NCBI GenBank assembly: GCA_001898405.1
Contig: MKTW01000011.1
Coordinates: 316,801 to 380,800 of the forward strand
From: Sphingobacteriales bacterium 44-61
Lineage (GTDB): Bacteria; Bacteroidota; Bacteroidia; Chitinophagales; Chitinophagaceae
DNA length: 64,000 nucleotides
Direction: 5' to 3'
Each line of letters opens with the position of its first letter. The first letter of the stretch is position 1. The notes under the pieces are model-generated. The model was not told the origin of the DNA. It did no database searches and saw only the letters and a list, made by a program, of their open reading frames with translations. A program made the position numbers and the translations under genes. Below are positions 17,056 to 24,666 of the stretch, one piece after another.

Positions 17056-18057
17056 TTATAGCTCCAGTGAACTGGATTTTTTCACTCCTTGCCTTGCTCT
17101 TCTCTCGTAGGTAAAGAAAAGATCAGCGTAGTACTGGTCATAACATGCCTGGCACAGCGTAAAATAGTCGTCGACGATAACAGTGTAGTGGCCGCAGCCG
17201 CTGCAACAGTTATATACCTCCCATGTATTATTATCCTGTTTTGCCTGTGCTGGCTTGGAGCAGGCCGGTGTATAATAAGAGCGGGTTGCGTAAGGGGCAT
17301 GCTTACTGTAACTTCTTGGCAGGTCGTAGGTTTTGTCTCCAAGCAGTGCAAGTATGGATCGAATAAAATCCAGCGTGTTGAAAATATCCCGGGCTTCGAT
17401 GTATTCGTCCATTTGGTGAGGATTGTAATAGCCGGTGCTGGTATTGATGCAGCTTTTATTGATCCCGTTGATCACTAACTGGTAGACATCTGTTAACGCC
17501 CCGGTTGATGGCTTATAGCCAAACTTACCCATTAGGCCTCCTATGTCGTTAAGGAACTGGTCGCTGCAAATTTTCGTGCCGTATATCTCGGTCACCAGGT
17601 CGCTGTTGCCCATTCGGTCACACTGGATGCAGTAGGCCACATCGCGGAAGAATGACATGGTGGCTTTGGCACTACCGTGTGCACCCACTTCTTCAGCATG
17701 CGGGAAAAAACATTTGAGGTGATCTTGTTCCTCCAGCATTTTGAGGGCGATCCAGATCCCGATTTTATCATCCATCCCGAGGCCGGTGAGCGTACTGGTC
17801 CTGGTGTCTACGCCGAAGACTTTGTCTTCGTAATAATATACTTGCAGGTGCTCTTGCGGGATGAAGTCAAAAACGGTATCGGTGTGGGCGACCATGCAGG
17901 GGTACCTGCTGGCTTTCCCCTTGGTGATGTAAACATTCCCCTTGTTTGCCCACACCTTGCATCCCATGGCCCGGCAATGAGCTTTAATAAATTGGATCAT
18001 TTGTTCTTCCTGGTAGGAGGGAGATTGTATGGGGAGTATTTTCTCTAGTAAGTGCAT
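17056..18057 (-). CDS. M20/M28-like metallopeptidase with C-terminal zinc ribbon
   Basis: Residues 1-235 show the co-catalytic zinc peptidase pattern: His58 in VAHTDT, Asp96/97 in GLGMDDK, Glu122/123 in HAEEVGAHG, Asp147 in QCDRMG and His214 in NPHQMDE. This is the arrangement of M20/M28/M42 aminopeptidases and peptidase T relatives. After a Tyr/Pro-rich linker the C-terminus has CCSGCGHY and LCQACYDQYY, a four-cysteine zinc ribbon not usual for the family. Its genes of this kind sit in plasmid-type operons, where the role is unknown. It is flanked by two unknown element genes, with gaps of 84 bp and about 108 bp. A broken copy is at 12589-12862. Confidence 0.82.
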   Translation of the reverse strand: MHLLEKILPIQSPSYQEEQMIQFIKAHCRAMGCKVWANKGNVYITKGKASRYPCMVAHTDTVFDFIPQEHLQVYYYEDKVFGVDTRTSTLTGLGMDDKIGIWIALKMLEEQDHLKCFFPHAEEVGAHGSAKATMSFFRDVAYCIQCDRMGNSDLVTEIYGTKICSDQFLNDIGGLMGKFGYKPSTGALTDVYQLVINGINKSCINTSTGYYNPHQMDEYIEARDIFNTLDFIRSILALLGDKTYDLPRSYSKHAPYATRSYYTPACSKPAQAKQDNNTWEVYNCCSGCGHYTVIVDDYFTLCQACYDQYYADLFFTYERRARQGVKKSSSLEL

Positions 18058-18141
18058 AATATATTTTTTTAGGCGTGAATAGTTAACAGCCTTAGCGCGG
18101 CTGGTTTTTATTCTTGGGAGGAAGAGGAAGAAGGAAATTTG

Positions 18142-19491
18142 TCAAGCTGCCGTGCATTGCCGGCACAGGACAGTTAAGGGGCTGGAAGTGTTGTTGCCAG
18201 GGACAGGTATAAAGGCTCCTTGTGCAATAATAAAGGCTACATTTTTTTTGTGACAAATGGAACCGCCGGGCAGTGATACCGCATCATCGCGGTGTATGTA
18301 TGTTCGCGAGCTTCGAACGAGGATAAGCTCGTCCAAGGGATAATACCTTCTCCTGTCTTTTACATACCGGTAGCCAGGTCGGTCAATTGAACGAATCCAG
18401 CCGAGTCCTTTTAGCTCTGTACACTCGTGTTTAAAGTGTTCCGTGCCATCGACAAGCATAATTTTTTCTTTCAAATGCCATCGGCCAGCGTTGTCCTGGT
18501 ACGCCTGGTTTATCCAAACGTAGCCGATGCCAGTTACCCAGGCAGCACCTGCAGTGAGGATATACCCATCGTGGTGGTTGCTCCAAACCAGGTCGTCTTT
18601 TGTCGTGTTCCCTTCTGTTGAATAAAGGCTCACCCAGGACTTGCGGGCGCGTGATACATAGTTGGTGAGAAGACCTGTATCGAGATCGAGGTACCTAAAG
18701 GTGTCCAGGTAGGGATAATATTCGAATTGCCATATTCCAAGGCTTACCTCGAAATATTGCTCCGTGCTTAACTGCGTGAAGGGGGAAGTAAACTCATCTT
18801 CGCGGGCGCATTGCCTGGCTTTATATAACCAGCCTTGCTTTGCCGCGTAGTCCCTGAACATTTGCGTATTGCTGTCACTTGCATAAATGCGGTCCATGAT
18901 CACCGTGCCAGGATCAATATGCCAAACCAGTGCGCGGCCAACTGTCCTATTTTCTTTATCCAGCAGTACCAGCAGCGACACTTGCCCGGGGTTTTCGGCG
19001 TACACCTGGAGGAAGGCCGTACAGGAGCTGTGTTTCATGCAAGATTCATCCATTGTACCGGTGTCGTGTACATGGGAATAATTCCGCGCCAAGTAGTAGT
19101 GGTAAATATCATGGCCTTGCACCAGGCGAAATGCCAGTTCAAAGTCCTCGTCATCCACCTGCGAAGCTTTTACCGCGTTGGCAAATTCCTCGAAATCTTT
19201 GCTGGTAAGGCCCATGTTACTGATGACGCCGGGAAGGAGAAGTTTTTGTACCAGCCTGGCGGGTTTTATTTCCTGGCGGTGTTCTTTTTTCCAGGTGCCG
19301 TCATCGTTTACTTCGTGTGGTTTGCCGGGGGGCAGGAATGACAGCAGGTCTTTTCGCCGCGCGATATAATTACCAAATTTCGTTGTGCAAAAGGCCTCGA
19401 TATTTTCGTGGCAAAGTATTTTACATATTGCCGAATCTTTGCCAGCCAACCACTGTTTGAGTGATTGGGCCAGGATTAATTTTTCTTCCAT
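18142..19491 (-). CDS. Large element/phage-type protein of unknown function (first gene of operon)
   Basis: The protein of 449 aa from ATG 19491 (MEEKLILAQ); a GTG at 19527 is an alternative. The centre reads GTMDESCMKH, AENPGQVSLLVLLD, VGRALVWHID, MDRIYASDSN and FRDYAAKQGW, a combination I associate with uncharacterised proteins of Bacteroidota phages and plasmids. The C-terminal part has CTELKGLGWIRS and several short Cys/His motifs (SICHKKN, VLCRQC) that may bind metal. It heads the first element operon and is preceded by the GC-rich palindrome. Confidence 0.75.
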   Translation of the reverse strand: MEEKLILAQSLKQWLAGKDSAICKILCHENIEAFCTTKFGNYIARRKDLLSFLPPGKPHEVNDDGTWKKEHRQEIKPARLVQKLLLPGVISNMGLTSKDFEEFANAVKASQVDDEDFELAFRLVQGHDIYHYYLARNYSHVHDTGTMDESCMKHSSCTAFLQVYAENPGQVSLLVLLDKENRTVGRALVWHIDPGTVIMDRIYASDSNTQMFRDYAAKQGWLYKARQCAREDEFTSPFTQLSTEQYFEVSLGIWQFEYYPYLDTFRYLDLDTGLLTNYVSRARKSWVSLYSTEGNTTKDDLVWSNHHDGYILTAGAAWVTGIGYVWINQAYQDNAGRWHLKEKIMLVDGTEHFKHECTELKGLGWIRSIDRPGYRYVKDRRRYYPLDELILVRSSRTYIHRDDAVSLPGGSICHKKNVAFIIAQGAFIPVPGNNTSSPLTVLCRQCTAA

Positions 19492-20284
19492 CGCTTGATC
19501 ATTAAGGTTAAAAAAAGCGAAGGCCACTGGGATGCTCCAGCGACCTTCAATTGTTTGCCCGGTGGGGCAGGTGGGAATTGTTTTGGGGAACCCCGGCGGG
19601 ATGATTAGCCAGGGCGTAAATGCTTAATGCCTTTGTTTTTCCATGGGCAAAATGTTTTCGTGGATAAATATGAGTACAGGCTTTGCCCCGGTGGGGAGTG
19701 CAACTGGTTGCGGCTGGCGACGAACCAAGGAATAGGCCGGTAGCTGTCACCCGCGCTACTGCAATTGATATTTTCCCAAAGAAAAAAGGGCAAAAAAGAA
19801 AGGCCGGGGATAGCAGGCGGGGCCCCGTCCGCGCAAGGGCCCAATGACGGCCAGTGAGCGCGGGGCAAAACGCGGCCCGGTGAGTTTACCCTCGGCAACG
19901 AAACACCCCGGCCGCGTTTTGGCGTTGGCCCTTGCGCGCACGGGGTGCCTGCTACCTTCGCCGGCCTTTTTTGTCTTTTTTGGGGGAAATCAACATTCTT
20001 TTCCCGGCTGGTTTGCGGTGAGTGCAGGAAAGTTTATTTTAGGTACGTGCAACTCATTGAAACCTTTAAACCCGGGATTGAACTATTTGGAATTAATGAA
20101 TAAATTATTTGACCGGCCCTGGAAATGAAAATGGAGGGTGCCATTTTACCAAGTTGGCAGATGTGTTTTGAGATTCCTGGTTAACTAGGATGATGCTGGC
20201 TTATTTGCTATTTTTTAAATAATAAGGCATATGGCATGTTACCATTGCCTGTGAAGGATATTAATAACTAACCAAACCTTAACT
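19492..20284. other. Long non-coding region containing GC-rich palindrome A
   Basis: No credible gene lies here. ORFs between 19547 and 20128 are by-products of the GC-rich repeat. The region holds palindrome A (19771-19989) and A/T-rich flanks that should carry the promoters of the minus-strand operon and of the RES gene. Confidence 0.6.
19771..19989. repeat. GC-rich long imperfect palindrome A
   Basis: The left arm starts TTTTCCCAAAGAAAAAAG and the right arm ends with its near-complement CTTTTTTGGGGGAAA. Inner paired blocks are GGCCGG/CCGGCC, TAGCAGGC/GCCTGCTA, CGCGCAAGGGCC/GGCCCTTGCGCG and AAAACGCGGCC/GGCCGCGTTTT. The left arm has an extra about 22 bp, and the apex is about 30 bp of lower GC. 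Shared blocks with the copy at 48.4 kb include GAAAGGCCG and CGGCCTTTTT. It lies just upstream of the 19.5-16.5 kb operon. Unknown function: RNA leader, replication/transfer site or recombination hot spot are all possible. Confidence 0.85.
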
Positions 20285-21121
20285 ATGAATGTAGAAGCTA
20301 TTAAAACGTGTATTGAAGCGCTTAATAATTTAGATCCCCGATCTGCTGATGCTTATGCCAAGGCAGTAGCGTATTTTAGGGAAGCAAAGCGGGTGCCTTT
20401 TTTTGTTCTTGATTTTCCTAACCTGCCGTTTTATATTTTTCGAACGAGAACGCACCAGTCGAATAATTTTTTTGAACATTTTGCAGACCTTGCTCTTCCT
20501 CCTGCTGGAGTGGTGGGTGGTTACGGGAGATGTAATATTCCAGGTCAGCCGGTTTTTTATGGTTCTGATTTTCGTCCTACTTCGTATATGGAACTTTTGG
20601 AGTACTGGGTCTCTGAAAAAAAAGAACAATATTTATTTGCGACGATAGGAAAATGGAAAATTAGTAACCAATTAAGTGCATTGATCGTTACCAGTCCATA
20701 CGAGAAAGACCGATCTTCCTTTTATGATAAATCCCATGGTGAAAGGCTGGATCATTTCATTAATTCTTATAGCGGCGAGGAGAAGGAAGCTATGATATTA
20801 TTTTATAAATTTTTATTTGATAGGTTCAGGAAACCGGCAAAAAACGATCCACAAACCTACCTCATTACTTCTGCATATTCTAACCTTGCTTTTAAGAACA
20901 AAAAAGTGGATGCCATATTTTACCCGAGCGTGCCTTTCCAGGGCGATGGCGTAAACCTGGCTATACAAGCAGGTTACGATTTCGATAAAAATTTACAACT
21001 GGAGTTGGTCGCGCGAAATCAATTTGAACGGCTGGATACTACGCCTCACCCGACGTTCCAGGAAGTTGAATTGAGACAAGCAAAACAGCTTGATCATGGC
21101 AATCAACGGATAATTTGGTAG
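20285..21121 (+). CDS. RES-domain protein (NAD+ phosphorylase toxin-like), orphan
   Basis: The RES fold motifs are visible: YIFRTRTH (conserved Arg), then GRCNIPGQPVFYGSDF with SYMELLEYW (conserved Tyr/Ser and Glu), and ITSAYSNLAF followed by AIFYPSVPFQGDGVNLAI. RES-domain toxins of RES-Xre systems degrade NAD+ by phosphorolysis. At 278 aa it has about 50 extra N-terminal residues and a C-terminal tail compared with minimal RES toxins. No Xre-type antitoxin gene is next to it; flanking genes are a palindrome and an AraC regulator. It may be a chromosomal-type RES enzyme rather than a toxin. Confidence 0.75.
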   Translation: MNVEAIKTCIEALNNLDPRSADAYAKAVAYFREAKRVPFFVLDFPNLPFYIFRTRTHQSNNFFEHFADLALPPAGVVGGYGRCNIPGQPVFYGSDFRPTSYMELLEYWVSEKKEQYLFATIGKWKISNQLSALIVTSPYEKDRSSFYDKSHGERLDHFINSYSGEEKEAMILFYKFLFDRFRKPAKNDPQTYLITSAYSNLAFKNKKVDAIFYPSVPFQGDGVNLAIQAGYDFDKNLQLELVARNQFERLDTTPHPTFQEVELRQAKQLDHGNQRIIW

Positions 21122-21454
21122 TAAGTTAAGTTTGCTTGAGAAGAAAGAATGCTGCAAAATAAATATCCTATTTTGATGGAATTAAGTAAAAACGTTTACC
21201 CTTGGTAAGATAATACGATTAATCTTTTTCCTGTTAGGCAGGAATCAATGTTTGCAATGGGAAAAACACCCCATGCAATTCTCCTTTGAAATAGTAAATT
21301 AGTATCTCATAAAACAGGTTGAACGGCAAATCCCTCGAAAAAGCAAAAGGTTACAGGCTCTTAATTTCACTCGCTCGCACCTGGTAGCATGAATAGGTTG
21401 GTATGATGGCGTAATTGGGAGAAGTAATTTTTGAATTCTTCTCAATGCAGTTTT
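21122..21454. other. Intergenic region, nothing recognised
   Basis: A/T-rich DNA between the RES gene and the AraC-type regulator; no hairpin, repeat or ORF of note. Confidence 0.4.
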
Positions 21455-22462
21455 ATGGAAACATTACTAAGCAATGCACCTTTGCGATTTGAATTACCTG
21501 GTGGAACGGAATCAACAACCAGTTTCAAGGCACCTGCTGGTGCACACTATTTTATTCCCTACGCTAACCACGTATTTACCGAGTGGCCGGGTGGCTCCTA
21601 CTTCGAGCAGAGTGTTTTTCAACAAGGATTTGGATTTTGTTTACTGCATTTTGTTGTAGAAAAGAGTATTTCATTCGGGGTGGAGGCTATGGCCGATTTT
21701 AATACATTACAATTCACGCTGGAAGGAGAAACTACAGCTTTACTTTCCGGGCATGGTTTCATGACGCTCTCGGAAGGTACTTATACATCAATGTATATCC
21801 CGCAGGGGAGCCACCGCGTGTGGTTTCGGCCAGGGCAGTACGCTTTCTTTTATTTAATACTATCCGGGGAGCATCTCCAGTTACTGCAAGAAGATCATCC
21901 CCATTTGCAAACTTTAATTACGAATATTCTCACTGCCAGCAAAGAAGGAGTAATGCTAGAACGCATGGTGATTAGCACAACGATTCATACGTTGATAAAT
22001 AAAGTAATCGAATTGAAATTAACTGGTGCCCAGTTGAAATTAGCATTGGAAGAGTTCGTTGTTAAATTTGTACAGGCGTATAACCACGACATTTTACAGA
22101 GAAAGGAAATTGGCCGGGAGATGCCGCCAGAGGAATACGCTGATTTCATCAAGGTGTACGTGATGGATAACGTTACGATGCTGGAAGCAACGAATATTAA
22201 TAATTTAAAGAAGATGTTTTATACTTCCGAGCGTACCCTGGAGCGGTACTTCAAGAGGAGGAGCACCCAATCTTTGCGAAGTTATTTACGAAGGCTTCGC
22301 CTGGAGCGGGCATTATACATGTTGTTGCCAGGGGATTTATCTATCCAAGATGTGGCGGTACAACTTGGCTATAAAGATGCCTATACTTTTTCCCGGCAAT
22401 TTTCCAAGTACTACGGGTATTCTCCTAAAAACGCGGCGAAGGTATTTTGTAATTTCAAGTAA
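21455..22462 (+). CDS. AraC-family transcriptional regulator
   Basis: Chosen start is the second ATG (METLLSNAPLRF); the frame allows 21431. Residues 1-210 form a variable cupin-like ligand domain, and the C-terminal about 100 residues are the AraC double HTH (SERTLERYFKRRSTQSLRSYLRRL, where the central helix and LSIQDVAVQLGYKDAYTFSRQF are diagnostic). It stands 251 bp upstream of the MauE/TlpA/peptide genes on the same strand and is the likely local regulator (inference). Confidence 0.88.
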   Translation: METLLSNAPLRFELPGGTESTTSFKAPAGAHYFIPYANHVFTEWPGGSYFEQSVFQQGFGFCLLHFVVEKSISFGVEAMADFNTLQFTLEGETTALLSGHGFMTLSEGTYTSMYIPQGSHRVWFRPGQYAFFYLILSGEHLQLLQEDHPHLQTLITNILTASKEGVMLERMVISTTIHTLINKVIELKLTGAQLKLALEEFVVKFVQAYNHDILQRKEIGREMPPEEYADFIKVYVMDNVTMLEATNINNLKKMFYTSERTLERYFKRRSTQSLRSYLRRLRLERALYMLLPGDLSIQDVAVQLGYKDAYTFSRQFSKYYGYSPKNAAKVFCNFK

Positions 22463-22713
22463 GAAGATATAGCGAAGCCGGGAAATTAGCCTCGAAACGA
22501 CACGATTAATCTTTTGGGTGTATTTATTGTCGCTCAATGCCATTTTTTTTATTTAGAATTCTTCCCAATTTCAATATTGGATAATATTTAGATAATAGCC
22601 AGCGATCGTATAATTGATTTTAGGATTATTAGCTGCATTTAATAAATGTTTGGATGTTGTACGAATGCTAGCGTGCTTTCTCACTACAACCCTATTTTAT
22701 TTTACCTATTAAA

Positions 22714-23169
22714 ATGTCTTCAATGAAACGCAGTACGATCATTGAGATGATATCCTTATTGTTCGTGGTGTTGTTCTTATACACCGCCATTAGCAAGCTG
22801 CTTGATTATAGCGTATTTACTGAACAGTTAGGCACCTCGCCGGTACTCGAACCCGTATCGGGTTTTATTGCCTGGGCGTTGCCATCGACTGAAATTATCG
22901 TAGCTATATTGTTGTTCTTACCTAAGACAAGGTTGCCGGGGTTGTACGCATCATTTATTTTGATGGTGGCGTTTACATTGTATATCGGAGTTATTCTTTT
23001 GTTCAGTAAAGAACTACCCTGTAGCTGCGGTGGCATCTTGCAGGAACTTTCGTGGCCCCAGCATCTTGCGTTAAATTTTGGATTGATAGGGTTGTCGCTA
23101 TGGGCAATTTTTTTGAGCAGAAAGGATGCCACTCGCCAGCTAGCAAATAATTCTTCACTTAGTTATTAG
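22714..23169 (+). CDS. MauE/DoxX-type redox membrane protein
   Basis: This 151-aa protein has four hydrophobic segments (about 12-30, 52-70, 76-96, 115-135) and the motif ELPCSCGG between segments 3 and 4, as in MauE-type proteins of Bacteroidota. MauE is needed for disulfide-rich methylamine dehydrogenase maturation; relatives are thought to pass electrons to or from periplasmic thiols. The stop is 4 bp before the start of a thioredoxin-fold lipoprotein, so the two form one operon that leads straight into two secreted four-cysteine peptides. Confidence 0.82.
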   Translation: MSSMKRSTIIEMISLLFVVLFLYTAISKLLDYSVFTEQLGTSPVLEPVSGFIAWALPSTEIIVAILLFLPKTRLPGLYASFILMVAFTLYIGVILLFSKELPCSCGGILQELSWPQHLALNFGLIGLSLWAIFLSRKDATRQLANNSSLSY

Positions 23170-23173
23170 CGAC

Positions 23174-23689
23174 ATGAAAAATAATATTAGCATAATTGCA
23201 TCGAAGTATTTGTTATTCCTGTTAGCGCTGGTAGGCCAGTGTAGCTGCAAGGATAAAGAGCCTCTTAAAACAGGATTGGAGGGAAAGTCTATGCCGGTAT
23301 TCAGTATGTTGCTTGCCGATAGCACCACTTACTTGAATAGCACTACTTTTCCTGGTAATACCCCTTCGCTCGTCTATTTCTTTAGTAGTACCTGCCCTTT
23401 TTGCCGGGCACAGATGAAAGACATTGTCAAAAACATTGATGATTTTAACGGCAGCCGTATTTATTTAATCGCAAATTCAGTTGGGGATTTAAAGGCGTTT
23501 GAAAATCGATACGAGTTAGGACAATATCAAAATATCACCGTTGGGATGGATAGTGGGTATGTTTTACAGGATTACTACAAGGTAAATGCTGTTCCTTACC
23601 TGGCCGTATTTAATAAGGATAGGAAGTTGACTCGCGTATTTGCTGGCAAGACGAGTGCCAGTCAGTTGAAGCAGGCAATGGCATTGTAA
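23174..23689 (+). CDS. TlpA-like thioredoxin-fold lipoprotein
   Basis: The N-terminal segment LLFLLALVGQCSCKD looks like a lipoprotein signal. The thioredoxin domain has FFSSTCPFCRAQMKDI (CPFC active site) and the cis-Pro region NAVPYLAVFN. Periplasmic, membrane-tethered thiol-disulfide oxidoreductase is the family role. Directly coupled to the MauE-like gene (4-bp gap) and followed 160 bp later by the four-cysteine peptides, which it may fold or reduce (inference). Confidence 0.85.
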   Translation: MKNNISIIASKYLLFLLALVGQCSCKDKEPLKTGLEGKSMPVFSMLLADSTTYLNSTTFPGNTPSLVYFFSSTCPFCRAQMKDIVKNIDDFNGSRIYLIANSVGDLKAFENRYELGQYQNITVGMDSGYVLQDYYKVNAVPYLAVFNKDRKLTRVFAGKTSASQLKQAMAL

Positions 23690-23851
23690 TTTTTTTTTTG
23701 AGACATAAACCCACAAATTCTCGAGTGCATGTTTTTGAGTAAAAACTTTTTGAACAATAATAAATACGAGGGCGAAGCCGAAAACCCGTAAACGAGTAGG
23801 CGAAATTTATAAACCAAACTTTAGCTTTTTGATGTAAAAAGCACCTTTTTT

Positions 23852-24097
23852 ATGAAAAGAAGTAAAATGATCTTTAGTGCATTTGCTGTTGCAGCCGTTG
23901 TTACCGCCAGCCTTGCTTTTACAAGCAAACCATATGGACAAAGCTACTGTGTGAAAACTGGGTTAGCGGGAACCTGTACGAACTTCTTGACCAACCAGAA
24001 ACCTGATGGGAACGGAACACTGTACCGCGGTTATGCCTCAACGGATTCCAAGTGTCCACAGCAATGCTCTGTGGAAATTAAATTATTAGACGAATAA
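23852..24097 (+). CDS. Secreted four-cysteine peptide, family 1, copy 1
   Basis: 81 residues: signal peptide (MKRSKMIFSAFAVAAVVTAS, cleavage probably near AFTS) and a short mature peptide starting KPYGQSYC. Cysteine spacing is C-x8-C-x25-C-x3-C, identical to the next gene. The tail is EIKLLDE. It resembles in outline the DUF6520-type small secreted proteins of Bacteroidota. The function is unknown. It lies directly after MauE and TlpA-like genes. Confidence 0.75.
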   Translation: MKRSKMIFSAFAVAAVVTASLAFTSKPYGQSYCVKTGLAGTCTNFLTNQKPDGNGTLYRGYASTDSKCPQQCSVEIKLLDE

Positions 24098-24122
24098 TTT
24101 TGAACACATTTTTTTTCGAGTA

Positions 24123-24180
24123 CCGGGCACGACTGCGTATTAATAGTAGTATAGTTCTTTATACTTGTGCGTTGTGCCCG
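24123..24180. repeat. Extended hairpin between the two peptide genes
   Basis: CGGGCAC at 24124-24130 pairs with GTGCCCG at the end of the stretch, with further pairing (GCG/CGC and AGTATA/TATACT) inside. No T-run follows, so it is not a standard terminator. It could slow transcript decay or partly terminate between copies 1 and 2. Confidence 0.5.
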
Positions 24181-24263
24181 TTACTATAATTAGTAAAGGC
24201 TAAATTGAAATTCGGCTAATTTTTCGGTGGTGTTTATTTTAATACTTATAAAAGTGATTTTTT

Positions 24264-24509
24264 ATGAAAAGAAGTAAAAGTGTTTTTAACGCATTTGCAG
24301 TGGCTTCGATTGTAACTGCCAGCTTGGCTTTTACTAATAAACCCTATGGGCAAAGTTACTGCGTAAAAACAGGAGTGGCTGGGGCTTGCACTAATTTTCT
24401 TTTAAACCAGAAACCTGACCCGGTGGGTAATAGATACAGAGGATATGTTTCACCGACCTCTCAATGTTCACAGCAGTGCTCAACAGAAATCAGACTCCTG
24501 GATCAATAA
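24264..24509 (+). CDS. Secreted four-cysteine peptide, family 1, copy 2
   Basis: A close paralogue of the preceding peptide: same length, signal MKRSKSVFNAFAVASIVTAS, mature KPYGQSYCVKTGVAGAC, same C-x8-C-x25-C-x3-C spacing and RLLDQ tail. Divergence is concentrated in the loop between Cys2 and Cys3. The leader before the ATG also shares a run of T with copy 1, so the duplication included the 5' end. It is followed by a bidirectional terminator. Confidence 0.75.
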   Translation: MKRSKSVFNAFAVASIVTASLAFTNKPYGQSYCVKTGVAGACTNFLLNQKPDPVGNRYRGYVSPTSQCSQQCSTEIRLLDQ

Positions 24510-24628
24510 TTGATAATAAAAAGTTTTCGATTTTTAGAAATGCTGGCACAAATGAGTATCCTAAGACCAGTGATGCATTTAGGTCGAATTCTTTGCTTGA
24601 GTTGAGCGCATCTCGATTCCGAGGTTTG

Positions 24629-24666
24629 ATATTTGAACAGGACATTGTCTTGTTCAAATATTTTAT
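24629..24666. terminator. Bidirectional terminator between convergent genes
   Basis: ATTTGAACA (24631-24639) pairs with TGTTCAAAT (24651-24659); inside it GACATTGTC adds a second palindrome. T-rich sequence on one side and A-rich on the other allow termination both of the peptide operon and of the S9 peptidase, whose last codons overlap the outer edge. Confidence 0.75.

Noticed and set aside
18835-19341. Plus-strand ORF of 168 codons opposite the 18142-19491 gene
   Set aside because: No start context or domain, and a shadow of a well-formed minus-strand gene.
19605-20128. Several overlapping ORFs around 19.6-20.1 kb
   Set aside because: They run through the GC-rich palindrome, where stop codons are rare on both strands; no conserved-looking protein.
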